Assembly (NCBI GenBank): GCA_022792815.1
Contig: JAAWBS010000051.1
Span: forward strand, 106,458 to 170,457
Direction: 5' to 3'
DNA: 64,000 nucleotides
From: Hungatella sp.
GTDB taxonomy: Bacteria; Bacillota; Clostridia; Lachnospirales; Lachnospiraceae
In this document: piece after piece, positions 9,245 to 17,841 of the stretch
How the letters are laid out: each line of letters begins with the position of its first letter
Numbering within the stretch: the stretch's first letter is position 1
Translations under genes and position numbers: made by a program
The notes under the pieces: generated by a model
Told to the model about the DNA's origin: nothing
Databases searched by the model: none
What the model saw: the letters and a program-made list of their open reading frames with translations, nothing else

Positions 9245-10223
9245 ATGTTCCCTGTTCTCAGAGCTCTATACCTGCTACTACCAGGTTGTGGCCCGGATTC
9301 TTAAGGAAGCCGCCGATCACCCCGTCACCCGCCGCCGGATCGAGGACATGGCCAGGGAATACGGATATGACGAGAGCGCTCTCTCCATCGCCCCTAAGCT
9401 CCTCAGCGGAGACTGGCCCTTTCTTAAGCAGGAGCCGGACGGCACTTACGGGTCCGTCTTAAAGCATCCTCTGTTCCCTCAGCCTCTGACTCTGCTCCAA
9501 AAGGCTTGGCTGAAAGCACTTCTGGGAGATCCCCGCATCGGCCTGTTTTTTACGGACTCTCAGATCATGGAGCTGAACCGGTTTCTCTCTGACGTCACCC
9601 CCCTCTACCGGACCGAAGATTTCTGTCTGTTTGACCAGTACGGGGATCATGACCCTTTCTCCTCAGTGATGTACCGGGAGCACATGCACCGGATTCTCGC
9701 AGCCATGGAGGAGAGGCGGTTTCTCATCGTATCCTACCTGTCAGGCAAGGGAAACATCCTCACTCACAGCTGGCTTCCCTGCCGCTTAGAATACGGGCAG
9801 CGGGACGGCAAATTCCGCCTCTACGCCATGTCGGTCCGGAGAAGCGGAAAAAAGCGGATCGATGTCCTCAACTTGGCCCGGATCCTGTCGCTTAAGGAGA
9901 CCGAGTCCTTCTGTCCCTCCCCTGTGGATGTAGACCGCTGTCTGGACCAGGCCATGTGCAGACAGCCGCTCATCCTGGAGATCACCACAGAGCGCAACGG
10001 CCTGGAGCGGGCCATGCTCCATTTTTCCTGCTATCAGAAACAGGTGGAGCGGGTCAGCGAGACAGGGACCTACCGCTGTACGATTTACTATGATGTGCGG
10101 TGGGAGACCGAGCTTTTAATCCAGGTGCTCTCCTTCGGGCCGGTGGTGAAGGTCCTTGGACCGGAGTCCTTCGTGAGACAGGTTCGGGAGCGGGTAAAGC
10201 GGCAGGCCGAGCTCTTCTTGTGA
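9231..10223 (+). CDS. WYL-domain protein, second of a pair
   Basis: 330 residues; its ATG lies within the last 14 bases of the preceding WYL gene, behind GAGGAGG. The N-terminal region is helical without a clear helix-turn-helix; residues about 160-230 (RRFLIVSYLSGKGN..., YGQRDGKFRLYAMSVRR, RIDVLNLARILSLK) fit the WYL core, followed by a WCX-like C-terminal extension (VRWETELLIQVLSFGPVVKVLGPE). The two proteins differ in sequence and likely work as a heteromeric regulator; this is inference from overlap and shared domain. Confidence 0.75.
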   Translation: MKTPECSLFSELYTCYYQVVARILKEAADHPVTRRRIEDMAREYGYDESALSIAPKLLSGDWPFLKQEPDGTYGSVLKHPLFPQPLTLLQKAWLKALLGDPRIGLFFTDSQIMELNRFLSDVTPLYRTEDFCLFDQYGDHDPFSSVMYREHMHRILAAMEERRFLIVSYLSGKGNILTHSWLPCRLEYGQRDGKFRLYAMSVRRSGKKRIDVLNLARILSLKETESFCPSPVDVDRCLDQAMCRQPLILEITTERNGLERAMLHFSCYQKQVERVSETGTYRCTIYYDVRWETELLIQVLSFGPVVKVLGPESFVRQVRERVKRQAELFL

Positions 10224-10252
10224 CACAGGAACCTTTTCCTGCGCTGCCAAAA

Positions 10253-10281
10253 GCCGGACCTCCCTGGATAGGGGGCCCGGC
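10253..10281 (-). terminator. Intrinsic terminator after glycogen phosphorylase
   Basis: Arms 10253-10260 and 10274-10281 pair over 8 bases (one G-T) with an inner CCC/GGG stem. On the minus strand it is followed by TTTT, 14 bases beyond the stop of the phosphorylase gene. Confidence 0.55.
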
Positions 10282-10294
10282 CCGGGACTGTCTG

Positions 10295-12613
10295 TCACAG
10301 CGTCTCTGTCTTTGTATCGGTTTCTGCTTTTGTCGTTGTCTCTTCGTTTGTCTCCGTCTCCAGTTTCCAGATATCTTTGTTATACTGGGCGATGGTCCGG
10401 TCGGAGGAGAAGAAGCCTGCCTTGCTGATGTTCACAAGCATCTTCCTCATCCAGGCATCCCGGTCCTCAAAGTCCTTGTAGGCCTGCTCTTTTACCTTCA
10501 CATAATCCTCAAAATCAAGGAGAGTCATGAACCAGTCTTTCTTCAGCAGTTCCTCGGACAGCCTCTCCAGATTCTCCTTCTGTCCGATCTTTAAAAGCTC
10601 TGGACCTGTGATGAAATCCACGGCTCTCTTGATGTCTTCATTCTTCTCGTAGTAGTCCCGGGAGCAATAATCTGCCTTCTCATAGTGGTCGATGACGGTC
10701 TCACTGTTCTCCCCGAAGATATAGATGTTGTCCTCACCCACCAACTGGGCGATCTCCACATTGGCGCCGTCCATAGTCCCCAGGGTCACAGCCCCGTTTA
10801 ACATGAACTTCATATTGCCGGTTCCGCTGGCCTCCTTGGATGCCAGGGAGATCTGCTCGGAGATATCGCAGGCCGGAATCAGTTTCTCCGCCAGGGTCAC
10901 GTTATAGTTTTCCACCATCACCACTTTCAGGTAGGGGCTTACTTCCGGGTCACTGTTCACCAACTGCTCTAAGCACAGGATCAGATGGATGATATCCTTG
11001 GCGATGACATAGGCAGGAGCCGCCTTTGCGCCGAAGATGACCGTGATGGGCCGTGTGGGCACATGGCCTCCCTTGATCTCTAAATATTTGTGGATCACAT
11101 AGAGGGCGTTCATCTGCTGTCTCTTGTACTCGTGAAGCCTCTTCACCTGGATATCCAGGATGGAGTGAGGATCGATCTCGATTCCCTGAGTCGAAAGAAG
11201 GTAATCCCTCAAAATCTTCTTGTTCTCGTACTTGATGGACTGGACCTGTCTCAGAGCTTCCTCGTCCTCCACCAGGTCTCCCAGTTTCTCAAGCTCTGCC
11301 GCGTCCAGCTTATACCCGCTGCCGATCCTGGAAGTGATCCAGTCTGCCAGCAGGTGGTTGCAGTGGAGGAGCCAGCGGCGGAAGGTGATGCCGTTGGTCT
11401 TGTTGTTGAACTTCTCCGGATAGATCTCGTAGAACTTGTGAAGCTCGTTGTTCTTTAAGATCTCCGTGTGAAGATAAGCCACCCCGTTGACGCTGAACCC
11501 ATAGTGAATGTCGATGTGGGCCATGTGTACATTGTCTTGCTTGTCGATAATCGCCAGACTGGTGTCGTCAAATTTCCTTCTAACCTTGTCGTCCAGAATC
11601 TCGATGATGGGCACCAGCTGAGGAACCACTTTCTTTAAGTAGCGGACAGGCCACTTCTCCAGGGCCTCCGCCAGGATGGTATGGTTGGTGTAAGCGCAGG
11701 TCTTAGACACGATGTCAATGGCCTCATCCAAATCGATGCCGCGCTCCGTCAAAAGCCGGATCAATTCGGGGATCACCATAGTAGGATGGGTGTCATTGAT
11801 CTGAATCACCGCGTAATCCGGCAGATCATACAGATTGGACCCCTTTTTCACACACTCGTCCAGGATGTACTGGGCTCCGTTGCTGACCATGAAGTACTGC
11901 TGAAAGATCCGCAGCAGACGGCCTTTCTCGTCGCTGTCGTCCGGATATAAGAACAGGGTCAGGTTCTTCTCGATCTCTTCTTTGTCAAATGCGATTCCCT
12001 CGGTGACAATCCCCTCGTCCACTGTCTCGATGTCAAACAGGTGAAGCTGATTCGTCCTGTTTTTGTAACCTGTAACCGCGATATCGTAGAGGCGGGAGTG
12101 AACGGTCAGATTGCCGAATTTCACCGGGTAAGACACCTCTCTTTTGGTCAGCCAGCTGTGGTCCTCGATCCAGGGATTCACCGTCTCCTTCTGCAGATTG
12201 TTCTCAAATTTCTGCTTAAACAGGCCCAGATGGTAGTTTAAGCCGATGCCGTCCCCGTTGAGTCCCAGAGTGGCGATGGAATCCAGAAAACAGGCGGCCA
12301 GACGACCCAGTCCCCCGTTGCCCAAAGAGGGCTCCGGCTCGAGCTCCTCGATCTGAGCCAGATTCTTCCCCGCGGCCTCTAACTCCTCCTTCACCTGGTC
12401 ATAGAGACCCAGATTGATCAGATTGTTGGACAATAACTTACCGATCAGAAACTCCGCTGAGATATAGTACAGCTTTTTCTTACCCTGACTGCTGGCCTTT
12501 TTCCCGGCCGCCTCCTGAGTCATATCCAGAAGGGCATCGTACAGCTGACGATCCGTGCACTGGCTGATCTCTTTGTGATACAGACGTGTTACATAATCCT
12601 TTACCAAACTCAT
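10295..12613 (-). CDS. glgP: Glycogen/alpha-glucan phosphorylase (GT35)
   Basis: 772 residues, in the family range. It releases glucose 1-phosphate from storage glucan in the cytoplasm using PLP and phosphate. Motifs: [21 protein letters not shown] near 90-110, [27 protein letters not shown], and [14 protein letters not shown] with the PLP lysine, followed by TLDGAN-like TMDGANVEI. The last 15 residues are a Thr/Glu/Lys-rich tail not found in the core family. The ATG at 12613 has AAGGAG upstream; an extension to 12703 adds an unrelated, unsupported peptide. A divergent AraC regulator lies 191 bases upstream and may control it. Confidence 0.93.
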   Translation of the reverse strand: MSLVKDYVTRLYHKEISQCTDRQLYDALLDMTQEAAGKKASSQGKKKLYYISAEFLIGKLLSNNLINLGLYDQVKEELEAAGKNLAQIEELEPEPSLGNGGLGRLAACFLDSIATLGLNGDGIGLNYHLGLFKQKFENNLQKETVNPWIEDHSWLTKREVSYPVKFGNLTVHSRLYDIAVTGYKNRTNQLHLFDIETVDEGIVTEGIAFDKEEIEKNLTLFLYPDDSDEKGRLLRIFQQYFMVSNGAQYILDECVKKGSNLYDLPDYAVIQINDTHPTMVIPELIRLLTERGIDLDEAIDIVSKTCAYTNHTILAEALEKWPVRYLKKVVPQLVPIIEILDDKVRRKFDDTSLAIIDKQDNVHMAHIDIHYGFSVNGVAYLHTEILKNNELHKFYEIYPEKFNNKTNGITFRRWLLHCNHLLADWITSRIGSGYKLDAAELEKLGDLVEDEEALRQVQSIKYENKKILRDYLLSTQGIEIDPHSILDIQVKRLHEYKRQQMNALYVIHKYLEIKGGHVPTRPITVIFGAKAAPAYVIAKDIIHLILCLEQLVNSDPEVSPYLKVVMVENYNVTLAEKLIPACDISEQISLASKEASGTGNMKFMLNGAVTLGTMDGANVEIAQLVGEDNIYIFGENSETVIDHYEKADYCSRDYYEKNEDIKRAVDFITGPELLKIGQKENLERLSEELLKKDWFMTLLDFEDYVKVKEQAYKDFEDRDAWMRKMLVNISKAGFFSSDRTIAQYNKDIWKLETETNEETTTKAETDTKTETL

Positions 12614-12719
12614 GGCTACTCCTTCTCTCTCCAAAACTTTTGGGTGGAACCCTGTTCCCATATCCCGTGTTCTCAAACATGGTGCTGCTATCAGTATAAC
12701 CATATTCCTGCTGTTTTTC

Positions 12720-12749
12720 TTGTCATATCATGGCAAAATATGGTACAAT
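12720..12749 (+). promoter_or_regulatory. Promoter candidate for the AraC regulator
   Basis: TTGTCA (12720-12725), an 18-base spacer and TACAAT (12744-12749), 55 bases before the ATG at 12805. The same 191-base gap must hold the phosphorylase promoter on the other strand, which I could not place. Confidence 0.5.
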
Positions 12750-12804
12750 CCTATCAATTCTATGATCTCACAATATCCAAATATATAGAAAGGTACTGTA
12801 TTTT

Positions 12805-13686
12805 ATGAATATCACAGAGTACGAAAACTATCAAGAAAAAAAAGTCCGGTCCTCCTCCTCCTTCCCCTATGTGACTTACCCCTGCTCCATCCCTCTGGAT
12901 TTCTCCAGAGTGCCTCTCCACTGGCACGACGAGATGGAGTTCATCTACATCAAGAAAGGCGGCGGTGCGGTCACCGTGGATTTTCTCACCTATACGGTCC
13001 GATCCGGAGACATCCTGGTGGTCCTGCCGGGACAGCTTCACTCCATCGACCAGGCAGACGGCCGGACCATGGAATATGAGAATATTATCTTTCACACAAA
13101 CATGCTTTTCTCCCGGCAGGAAGACGTGTGCTTCAACCAATATTTTCTTCCTCTCATGCAGCGCCAGATTCAGATCCCCCTGTACCTGTCCGGGGACTGG
13201 GAGGCCTACGCTGAGGCCGCCGCCTGTCTGGACCGGGCCGACAGCCTGTGCGGTCTGCGCCCGCCGGCCTACCAGCTGTCGGTAAAAGCCCAGCTGCTCC
13301 AATTCTTTTACATATTATTTTCCCACTCGGTCCCCGCCGAAAGACCTGTCCGTCCCGCTAAAAGCAGCTCTTTGGACAAGGCCAAACTGATATTAAAATA
13401 TATAGAGACCCACTATGCCGACAATCTGACCATAAAGGAAATGGCTGAAGTCTGCGGCTTCAGCCAGTCCCATTTCATGAAATTCTTTAAAGCCTCTTTC
13501 GGCACTTCCTTTGTGGCCTATCTGAAAGAATACAGGCTGACCATGGCCTCCCGGCTTCTGCTGGCCTCCTCAAGCTCCATCCTGACCATCGCCCAGGAGA
13601 CCGGCTTTGACAATCTGTCCTACTTCAACAGAAGCTTCAAAGCCATGTACGGAGTCACACCCGGACAGTTCCGACAGGGCAGCTGA
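12805..13686 (+). CDS. AraC family transcriptional regulator
   Basis: 293 residues. The N-terminal cupin-type sensor has VPLHWHDEMEFIYIKKGGG and SGDILVVLPGQLHSI (about 28-85). The C-terminal AraC double helix-turn-helix runs from about 195: LILKYIETHYADNLTIKEMAEVC, FSQSHFMKFFKASFGTSFVAYLKEYR, then LTIAQETGFDNLSYFNRSFKAMYGVTPGQFR, the canonical signature. It is transcribed away from glgP, so regulation of glucan use in response to a small sugar is plausible but inferred. The ribosome site (AAAGG) is weak and distant. Confidence 0.88.
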   Translation: MNITEYENYQEKKVRSSSSFPYVTYPCSIPLDFSRVPLHWHDEMEFIYIKKGGGAVTVDFLTYTVRSGDILVVLPGQLHSIDQADGRTMEYENIIFHTNMLFSRQEDVCFNQYFLPLMQRQIQIPLYLSGDWEAYAEAAACLDRADSLCGLRPPAYQLSVKAQLLQFFYILFSHSVPAERPVRPAKSSSLDKAKLILKYIETHYADNLTIKEMAEVCGFSQSHFMKFFKASFGTSFVAYLKEYRLTMASRLLLASSSSILTIAQETGFDNLSYFNRSFKAMYGVTPGQFRQGS

Positions 13687-13727
13687 CACCATAAAACCGC
13701 TCCCTCCCCGGCCCGACGGCTGAAGGG

Positions 13728-16088
13728 TCAGTCATCTGTCATGTATCCCAACAGGGTACGGAAACCGCAGGTTCCCTCATAGTCTGTGATGCACAGGTAA
13801 TTGCCCCTTTTGACCGTGAGAAACTCCGAATCGGCTCCCATGACGAATTCCGTGCCGTCGGTCTCATAGAGGACAGTTCCCAGACTGTCTATGACCGTTT
13901 GACCCTCCTGAGTGCCGATGATGAAAAGTCCGTCCGATTCCGTCCAGTGAGGGTATTCTCCTTCCATGATACATCGATCGCCCTGGTAGATATATCCCTT
14001 CGTTTCGTTCCACTCGGAGTCATAGACATAAAATACATTTCCTGTAACATGGCTGGCAGTGTAGCTCTCCGGGCAGGAAATCTCATACTGCTCTTGTGTG
14101 GACGGATCTTTTATCTTCAGAGTCCCCGCCTCCCACATTGCGCAGAATCCTCCTCCCACAAACCGGTCAAAGGGAGCGCCGGAGTCGGAGAGAACTGGCT
14201 GCCCGTCCTCCTGGCAGATGATCTTCTCCCCGTCCCGGGACACACAGAAATATCCGCGGCCATTCTCCGTATCGATGCTCTCGATCTGATCGCTCTGCTG
14301 AGTCAGCTGCCGGCCCGTGGCCAGATGATAGATATAGGACTCCTTGGTTCCCGCTCCCGGCTCGGATATCCAGACCCACTGAGGACTGAAGCCGTAAACC
14401 CTCATCGGTCTCCCCAAAGTCTCTTCCCCGAAGAGAAGAGTGCCGTCCTGGCTATAGACTTCCCCGCTCTGGTCCTGGAATATCATGACATAGCAACCCT
14501 GGTTTGTGTACCCGTAACGAAATGGCCTCTGAGAGAAATCCAGCAGCTTTTCCGGAATCCCCCCCTGTCCGGGAAAGGTCTCTCCCCTGTAGATCTGGTA
14601 AGTGTTTCCTTCCTCCTTCCACCAGTACTCCCCCAGCCTCTCGTACAGGCCTGTGGATTCCTCGTAGGATCCCGTCTTCTCATTCCAAAAGATCCTGCAT
14701 GTCTGTCCGTCTCTGTAACTGTACAGCGTGTTGTCGGTATCCGAAGAAGAAATATAGTCATAAACCGGCTCCAGAACCCACCGGCCTTTCTCCACATCGT
14801 ACAGCCCTGTCTTTTCACTGGCCTCGTCGATCAGGGGCACCGGCTCCCCCTCTCCCAGCAGGACCATGGAACTGTTGATCCTCTTGTCAGTCATGAACTC
14901 TTTCTCGACCAGATCACGCCCCAGAACCAGTACCCCGCCGACACCTTTGGCATAATCTCCGTCCAGAAGGACCCGGCTTTTCTCCCTCAAGGTCACTGTC
15001 CCGGGCGCGGGGTCCTCCATCACCTGACGGTCCACCTGGATCGACTTTGTCTCTCCCACACCTACATATCCGACTGACTCCACCAGGGCCTGGCCGTCCT
15101 CGGTGGTCAGCCACTGAAACAGTTGGTATGCCGGGGAATCCTCGGGCTCATCCTCCCGGACAGCTGCGTAGAATTCATTGACATAGGGGTAGGTGCCTTC
15201 TTTGATGTTCTCCTTATCCGGCATGACCCCGTTCACTGCCATAAACTTAAGTCCCGGTTTCTGGTACATGTTTCTGGCATAGAAATACACCGAATAGCCC
15301 AGGGCATTCTCCTCATTGTTGTAGGACGCCACCTGGTCAATCAGCTCTCCCATCTCTCCCACCACCCGGGTCTGGGGAGCGGCGGCCATGGGAAGCCCCT
15401 TCATCACCAGCTTCTCCATCAGAGTCTGACTGCCTGAGCCCTGGGGCCTCTGAAAGGCGATAATCTCTTTTCCGGCGCCGCCTACCTGGGACCAGTCTTT
15501 GTATTTCCCGGAGTAGATCTGGGTCAGCTGGCTGTCGCTTAAGGAGGTGACCGGATTGCCCTCATTAGCCATAAACACCAGGGCATCTCGGCCGATCGGC
15601 TTGATGATCACATCCCGGCCGGTCTTTCGGATCACATCGTAGACCGATTTGGCCGGCTCATAGGCGATGACCAGATCCACCTCGTCGTAGAGCAGACGCA
15701 GATAGGAAGCAGTCGTCTTGGAGTGGTCCACCGCCTTTTCCGCCTCCTCTGTGGAAGCCCCTGTCACCACCTGGTACAGAGCCGTGGACAGGGGGATCGT
15801 AGCCGTGGATCCGTCCACCACCGGATATTCCTCCCTGGTCATGTGAGGCGCTTGCAGGGGCCTTGCAGACTCCACGGAATCCTGGGCTTGTGTCTCCCTC
15901 TCCTCCTCTGTCTCCTTCCCTGCCTCTTCCCTGTCATCCTTCCCAGGTTTATCCGACTTTTCGACGGTCTCCTCCACAGTCCGCTCCGTCTCCTCCCCGC
16001 CTGTCTGACTGCCCATACAGCCGGACAGCCAGGAAGATGAAAGGAGCGCGGACGCCAGCAGGACAGCGATCATCCGGTTCTTTTTCAT
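13728..16088 (-). CDS. Lipoprotein with phosphate-binding-like domain fused to a WG-repeat-like domain
   Basis: 786 residues. MKKNRMIAVLLASALLSS then LSGC gives a lipobox with Cys at about 24, followed by an acidic Glu/Lys/Thr linker to about 75. Residues about 85-375 resemble PstS-type (PBP-like) binding proteins: KTTASYLRLLYDEVDLVIAYEP, SDSQLTQIYSGKYKDWSQVGG, RPQGSGSQTLMEKLV and a GYSVYFYARNMY segment. The remaining ~400 residues look like beta-propeller/WG repeats, for example KTGLYDVEKGRWVLEPVYDY. The ATG at 16088 follows AGGGAGGG and lies 100 bases downstream of a strong promoter; the longer frame to 16202 begins inside that promoter. Probably outward-facing ligand sensing; no transporter genes are adjacent. 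Confidence 0.8.
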   Translation of the reverse strand: MKKNRMIAVLLASALLSSSWLSGCMGSQTGGEETERTVEETVEKSDKPGKDDREEAGKETEEERETQAQDSVESARPLQAPHMTREEYPVVDGSTATIPLSTALYQVVTGASTEEAEKAVDHSKTTASYLRLLYDEVDLVIAYEPAKSVYDVIRKTGRDVIIKPIGRDALVFMANEGNPVTSLSDSQLTQIYSGKYKDWSQVGGAGKEIIAFQRPQGSGSQTLMEKLVMKGLPMAAAPQTRVVGEMGELIDQVASYNNEENALGYSVYFYARNMYQKPGLKFMAVNGVMPDKENIKEGTYPYVNEFYAAVREDEPEDSPAYQLFQWLTTEDGQALVESVGYVGVGETKSIQVDRQVMEDPAPGTVTLREKSRVLLDGDYAKGVGGVLVLGRDLVEKEFMTDKRINSSMVLLGEGEPVPLIDEASEKTGLYDVEKGRWVLEPVYDYISSSDTDNTLYSYRDGQTCRIFWNEKTGSYEESTGLYERLGEYWWKEEGNTYQIYRGETFPGQGGIPEKLLDFSQRPFRYGYTNQGCYVMIFQDQSGEVYSQDGTLLFGEETLGRPMRVYGFSPQWVWISEPGAGTKESYIYHLATGRQLTQQSDQIESIDTENGRGYFCVSRDGEKIICQEDGQPVLSDSGAPFDRFVGGGFCAMWEAGTLKIKDPSTQEQYEISCPESYTASHVTGNVFYVYDSEWNETKGYIYQGDRCIMEGEYPHWTESDGLFIIGTQEGQTVIDSLGTVLYETDGTEFVMGADSEFLTVKRGNYLCITDYEGTCGFRTLLGYMTDD

Positions 16089-16200
16089 GAAATCCCTCCC
16101 TCTGTTTATCAAAATGAACGATCTGGGACCGGCGGACGATCTGCCGATTCGCCTGACACTCCATGACCTGCGCCTTCCCAGCCAAAATTTCTTATCTATC

Positions 16201-16229
16201 ATTATATCGTCAGAGTGCTGTTCTTACAA
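16201..16229 (-). promoter_or_regulatory. Promoter of the PBP-WG lipoprotein
   Basis: TTGTAA (16224-16229), 17-base spacer, TATAAT (16201-16206) on the minus strand. A 9-bp inverted repeat, AAGAAAAAC at 16228-16236 against GTTTTTCTT at 16253-16261, touches the -35 boxes of both divergent promoters and may be a shared operator. Confidence 0.6.
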
Positions 16230-16250
16230 GAAAAACATGGCTCTATTTTC

Positions 16251-16279
16251 TTGTTTTTCTTTCCTCTCCGTGATAAAAT
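16251..16279 (+). promoter_or_regulatory. Promoter of the aldo/keto reductase
   Basis: TTGTTT (16251-16256), 17-base spacer ending in TGA, then TAAAAT (16274-16279), an extended -10. It lies 34 bases before the ATG at 16313 and is divergent from the lipoprotein promoter. Confidence 0.5.
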
Positions 16280-16312
16280 GATACCATTATCATACAGAAA
16301 GAAGGGACTTCC

Positions 16313-17350
16313 ATGACTACAGTTACGTTAGGTTCCACCGGTATCACGGTCAATAAAAACGGCTTCGGCGCTCTGCCGGTTCAGAGGATCTCCAAGGAGG
16401 ACGGCGCGGCTCTTCTCAAAAAAGCCTATGAGGGCGGCATCACCTTTTTTGACACTGCCCGGGCCTATTCTGACAGCGAAGAGAAGATCGGCATGGGTCT
16501 TTCGGATGTCCGAGACCGCATCTACATAGCCACCAAGACCATGTCCACCACAGCGGAGGGCTTCTGGAAGGATTTAGAGACCAGCCTCTCGCTCCTCAAG
16601 ACCAGCTACGTGGATATCTACCAGTTCCACAACCCCGCCTTCTGCCCCAAGCCGGGAGACGGCACCGGACTCTATGAAGCCATGATACAGGCCAAAGGTC
16701 AGGGGAAGATCCGCCACATCGGCATCACCAACCACCGCCTGGCCGTGGCCATGGAGGCCGTCGAGAGCGGTCTCTATGAGACACTCCAGTTTCCGTTCTG
16801 CTATCTGGCCACGGACAAGGAGATCGCTCTGGTTGACGCCTGCCGGGAACACAACATGGGCTTTATCGCCATGAAGTCCCTGTCCGGCGGATTGATCACC
16901 AACGCGGCGGCGGCCTACGCGTTTGCGGACCAATACGACAATGTACTTCCCATCTGGGGGATTCAGAAACAGTCGGAATTAGACGAATTCTTAGGTTTTA
17001 TCCGGCATCCTGCTGCCATGACTCCCCAGCTCCGGGAGCTGATCGACAAGGACCGAAAGGCGCTCTCAGGAAGCTTCTGCCGGGGATGCGGCTACTGTAT
17101 GCCCTGCCCCGCGGGAATCGAAATCAACACCTGCGCCCGGATGTCCCTGCTCCTGCGCCGGTCACCGTCGGACAGCCACTTATCTGCCAAGGGCCAGGAG
17201 AAGATGAGGAAGATCAAGGACTGTCTCCACTGCAACAAGTGTATGAGCCATTGTCCTTATGGCCTGGACACACCAAAGCTTCTGGCCAGAAACTTAAAGG
17301 ACTATGAGGAGGTGCTGGCCGGGAAGGTGATGACGGCAGACAACTTCTGA
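16313..17350 (+). CDS. Aldo/keto reductase with C-terminal 4Fe-4S domain
   Basis: 345 residues. The N-terminal TIM barrel has the family tetrad: FFDTARAYSDSEEKIG (Asp and Tyr), YIATKT (Lys) and DIYQFHNP (His). From about 260 a ferredoxin-like extension carries CRGCGYCMPCPAGI and CLHCNKCMSHCPYGL, eight cysteines fitting two clusters. Such fusions are common in anaerobic clostridia and are thought to couple carbonyl or polyol chemistry to ferredoxin-type electron flow; the substrate is not known. ATG chosen with AAGGGA upstream. Divergently transcribed from the PBP-WG lipoprotein. Confidence 0.88.
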   Translation: MTTVTLGSTGITVNKNGFGALPVQRISKEDGAALLKKAYEGGITFFDTARAYSDSEEKIGMGLSDVRDRIYIATKTMSTTAEGFWKDLETSLSLLKTSYVDIYQFHNPAFCPKPGDGTGLYEAMIQAKGQGKIRHIGITNHRLAVAMEAVESGLYETLQFPFCYLATDKEIALVDACREHNMGFIAMKSLSGGLITNAAAAYAFADQYDNVLPIWGIQKQSELDEFLGFIRHPAAMTPQLRELIDKDRKALSGSFCRGCGYCMPCPAGIEINTCARMSLLLRRSPSDSHLSAKGQEKMRKIKDCLHCNKCMSHCPYGLDTPKLLARNLKDYEEVLAGKVMTADNF

Positions 17351-17374
17351 TTGAACCGCACCGAAAAAGAATCA

Positions 17375-17427
17375 CGGAGGCCATGAGCCGCCCCCTCTTC
17401 GCGCAGAGGGACGGCTCATGGCCTCCG
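17375..17427. terminator. Large perfect hairpin between convergent genes
   Basis: 16-base arms (17375-17390 and 17412-17427) pair perfectly, with an inner CCCTCT/AGAGGG stem. It lies between the converging aldo/keto reductase and c-di-AMP receptor genes. The minus-strand side is followed by TTCTTTTT, so it should end the minus-strand transcript and may act in both directions. Confidence 0.65.
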
Positions 17428-17486
17428 TTGTAGATCCACATCACATTTTATCCCGCAGTCAGAAACTGACAGAGTCAAGTCTTTTT

Positions 17487-17822
17487 CTAAATCTTCTCAT
17501 ACCTCTCTACATCCGTCACAAAGATGGTAGCGCCTCCCAGTTCCACGGTCATGGGCATCATCATATAGCCGGCGGAGATGGAGGAGATGTTGGGAGCCGG
17601 AACATTGCAGGTGATCTTCTGGCGTTTCCCGCAGGTCTCCTTGATCAGTTCGATGGCCTGGTCCACATTCACCGCCTCCGTACCGATCATCAGGGTACAG
17701 TTCCCCTTTTTCAAAAAGCCGCCGGTGGTAGCCAGCTTTGTCACCATAAACTGGTGCTCGTTGAGTACCTCCGTCACCCGGTTCCCGTCGTCAGAGCTTA
17801 CGATCGCATAAATAATCTTCAT
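17487..17822 (-). CDS. Cyclic-di-AMP receptor, DarA/PstA family
   Basis: 111 residues, the full family length. MKIIYAIVSSDDGNRVTEVLNEHQF, then TKLATTGGFLKKGNCTLMIG and GGATIFVTDVERYEKI are the conserved blocks of the PII-like c-di-AMP-binding protein. ATG 17822 is preferred (AGGAG eight bases upstream) over an in-frame GTG at 17831. It follows the SH3 lipoprotein by 19 bases and is likely co-transcribed. Family members are trimers that bind c-di-AMP; the downstream target is unknown, and a link to cell-wall homeostasis fits the neighbour. Confidence 0.85.
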   Translation of the reverse strand: MKIIYAIVSSDDGNRVTEVLNEHQFMVTKLATTGGFLKKGNCTLMIGTEAVNVDQAIELIKETCGKRQKITCNVPAPNISSISAGYMMMPMTVELGGATIFVTDVERYEKI

Positions 17823-17841
17823 CTTCAACACTCCTTTCCTC

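Noticed and set aside
13899..15077. 392-codon plus-strand frame opposite the PBP-WG lipoprotein
   Set aside because: An antisense shadow of a long GC-rich gene; no domain and no start signal.
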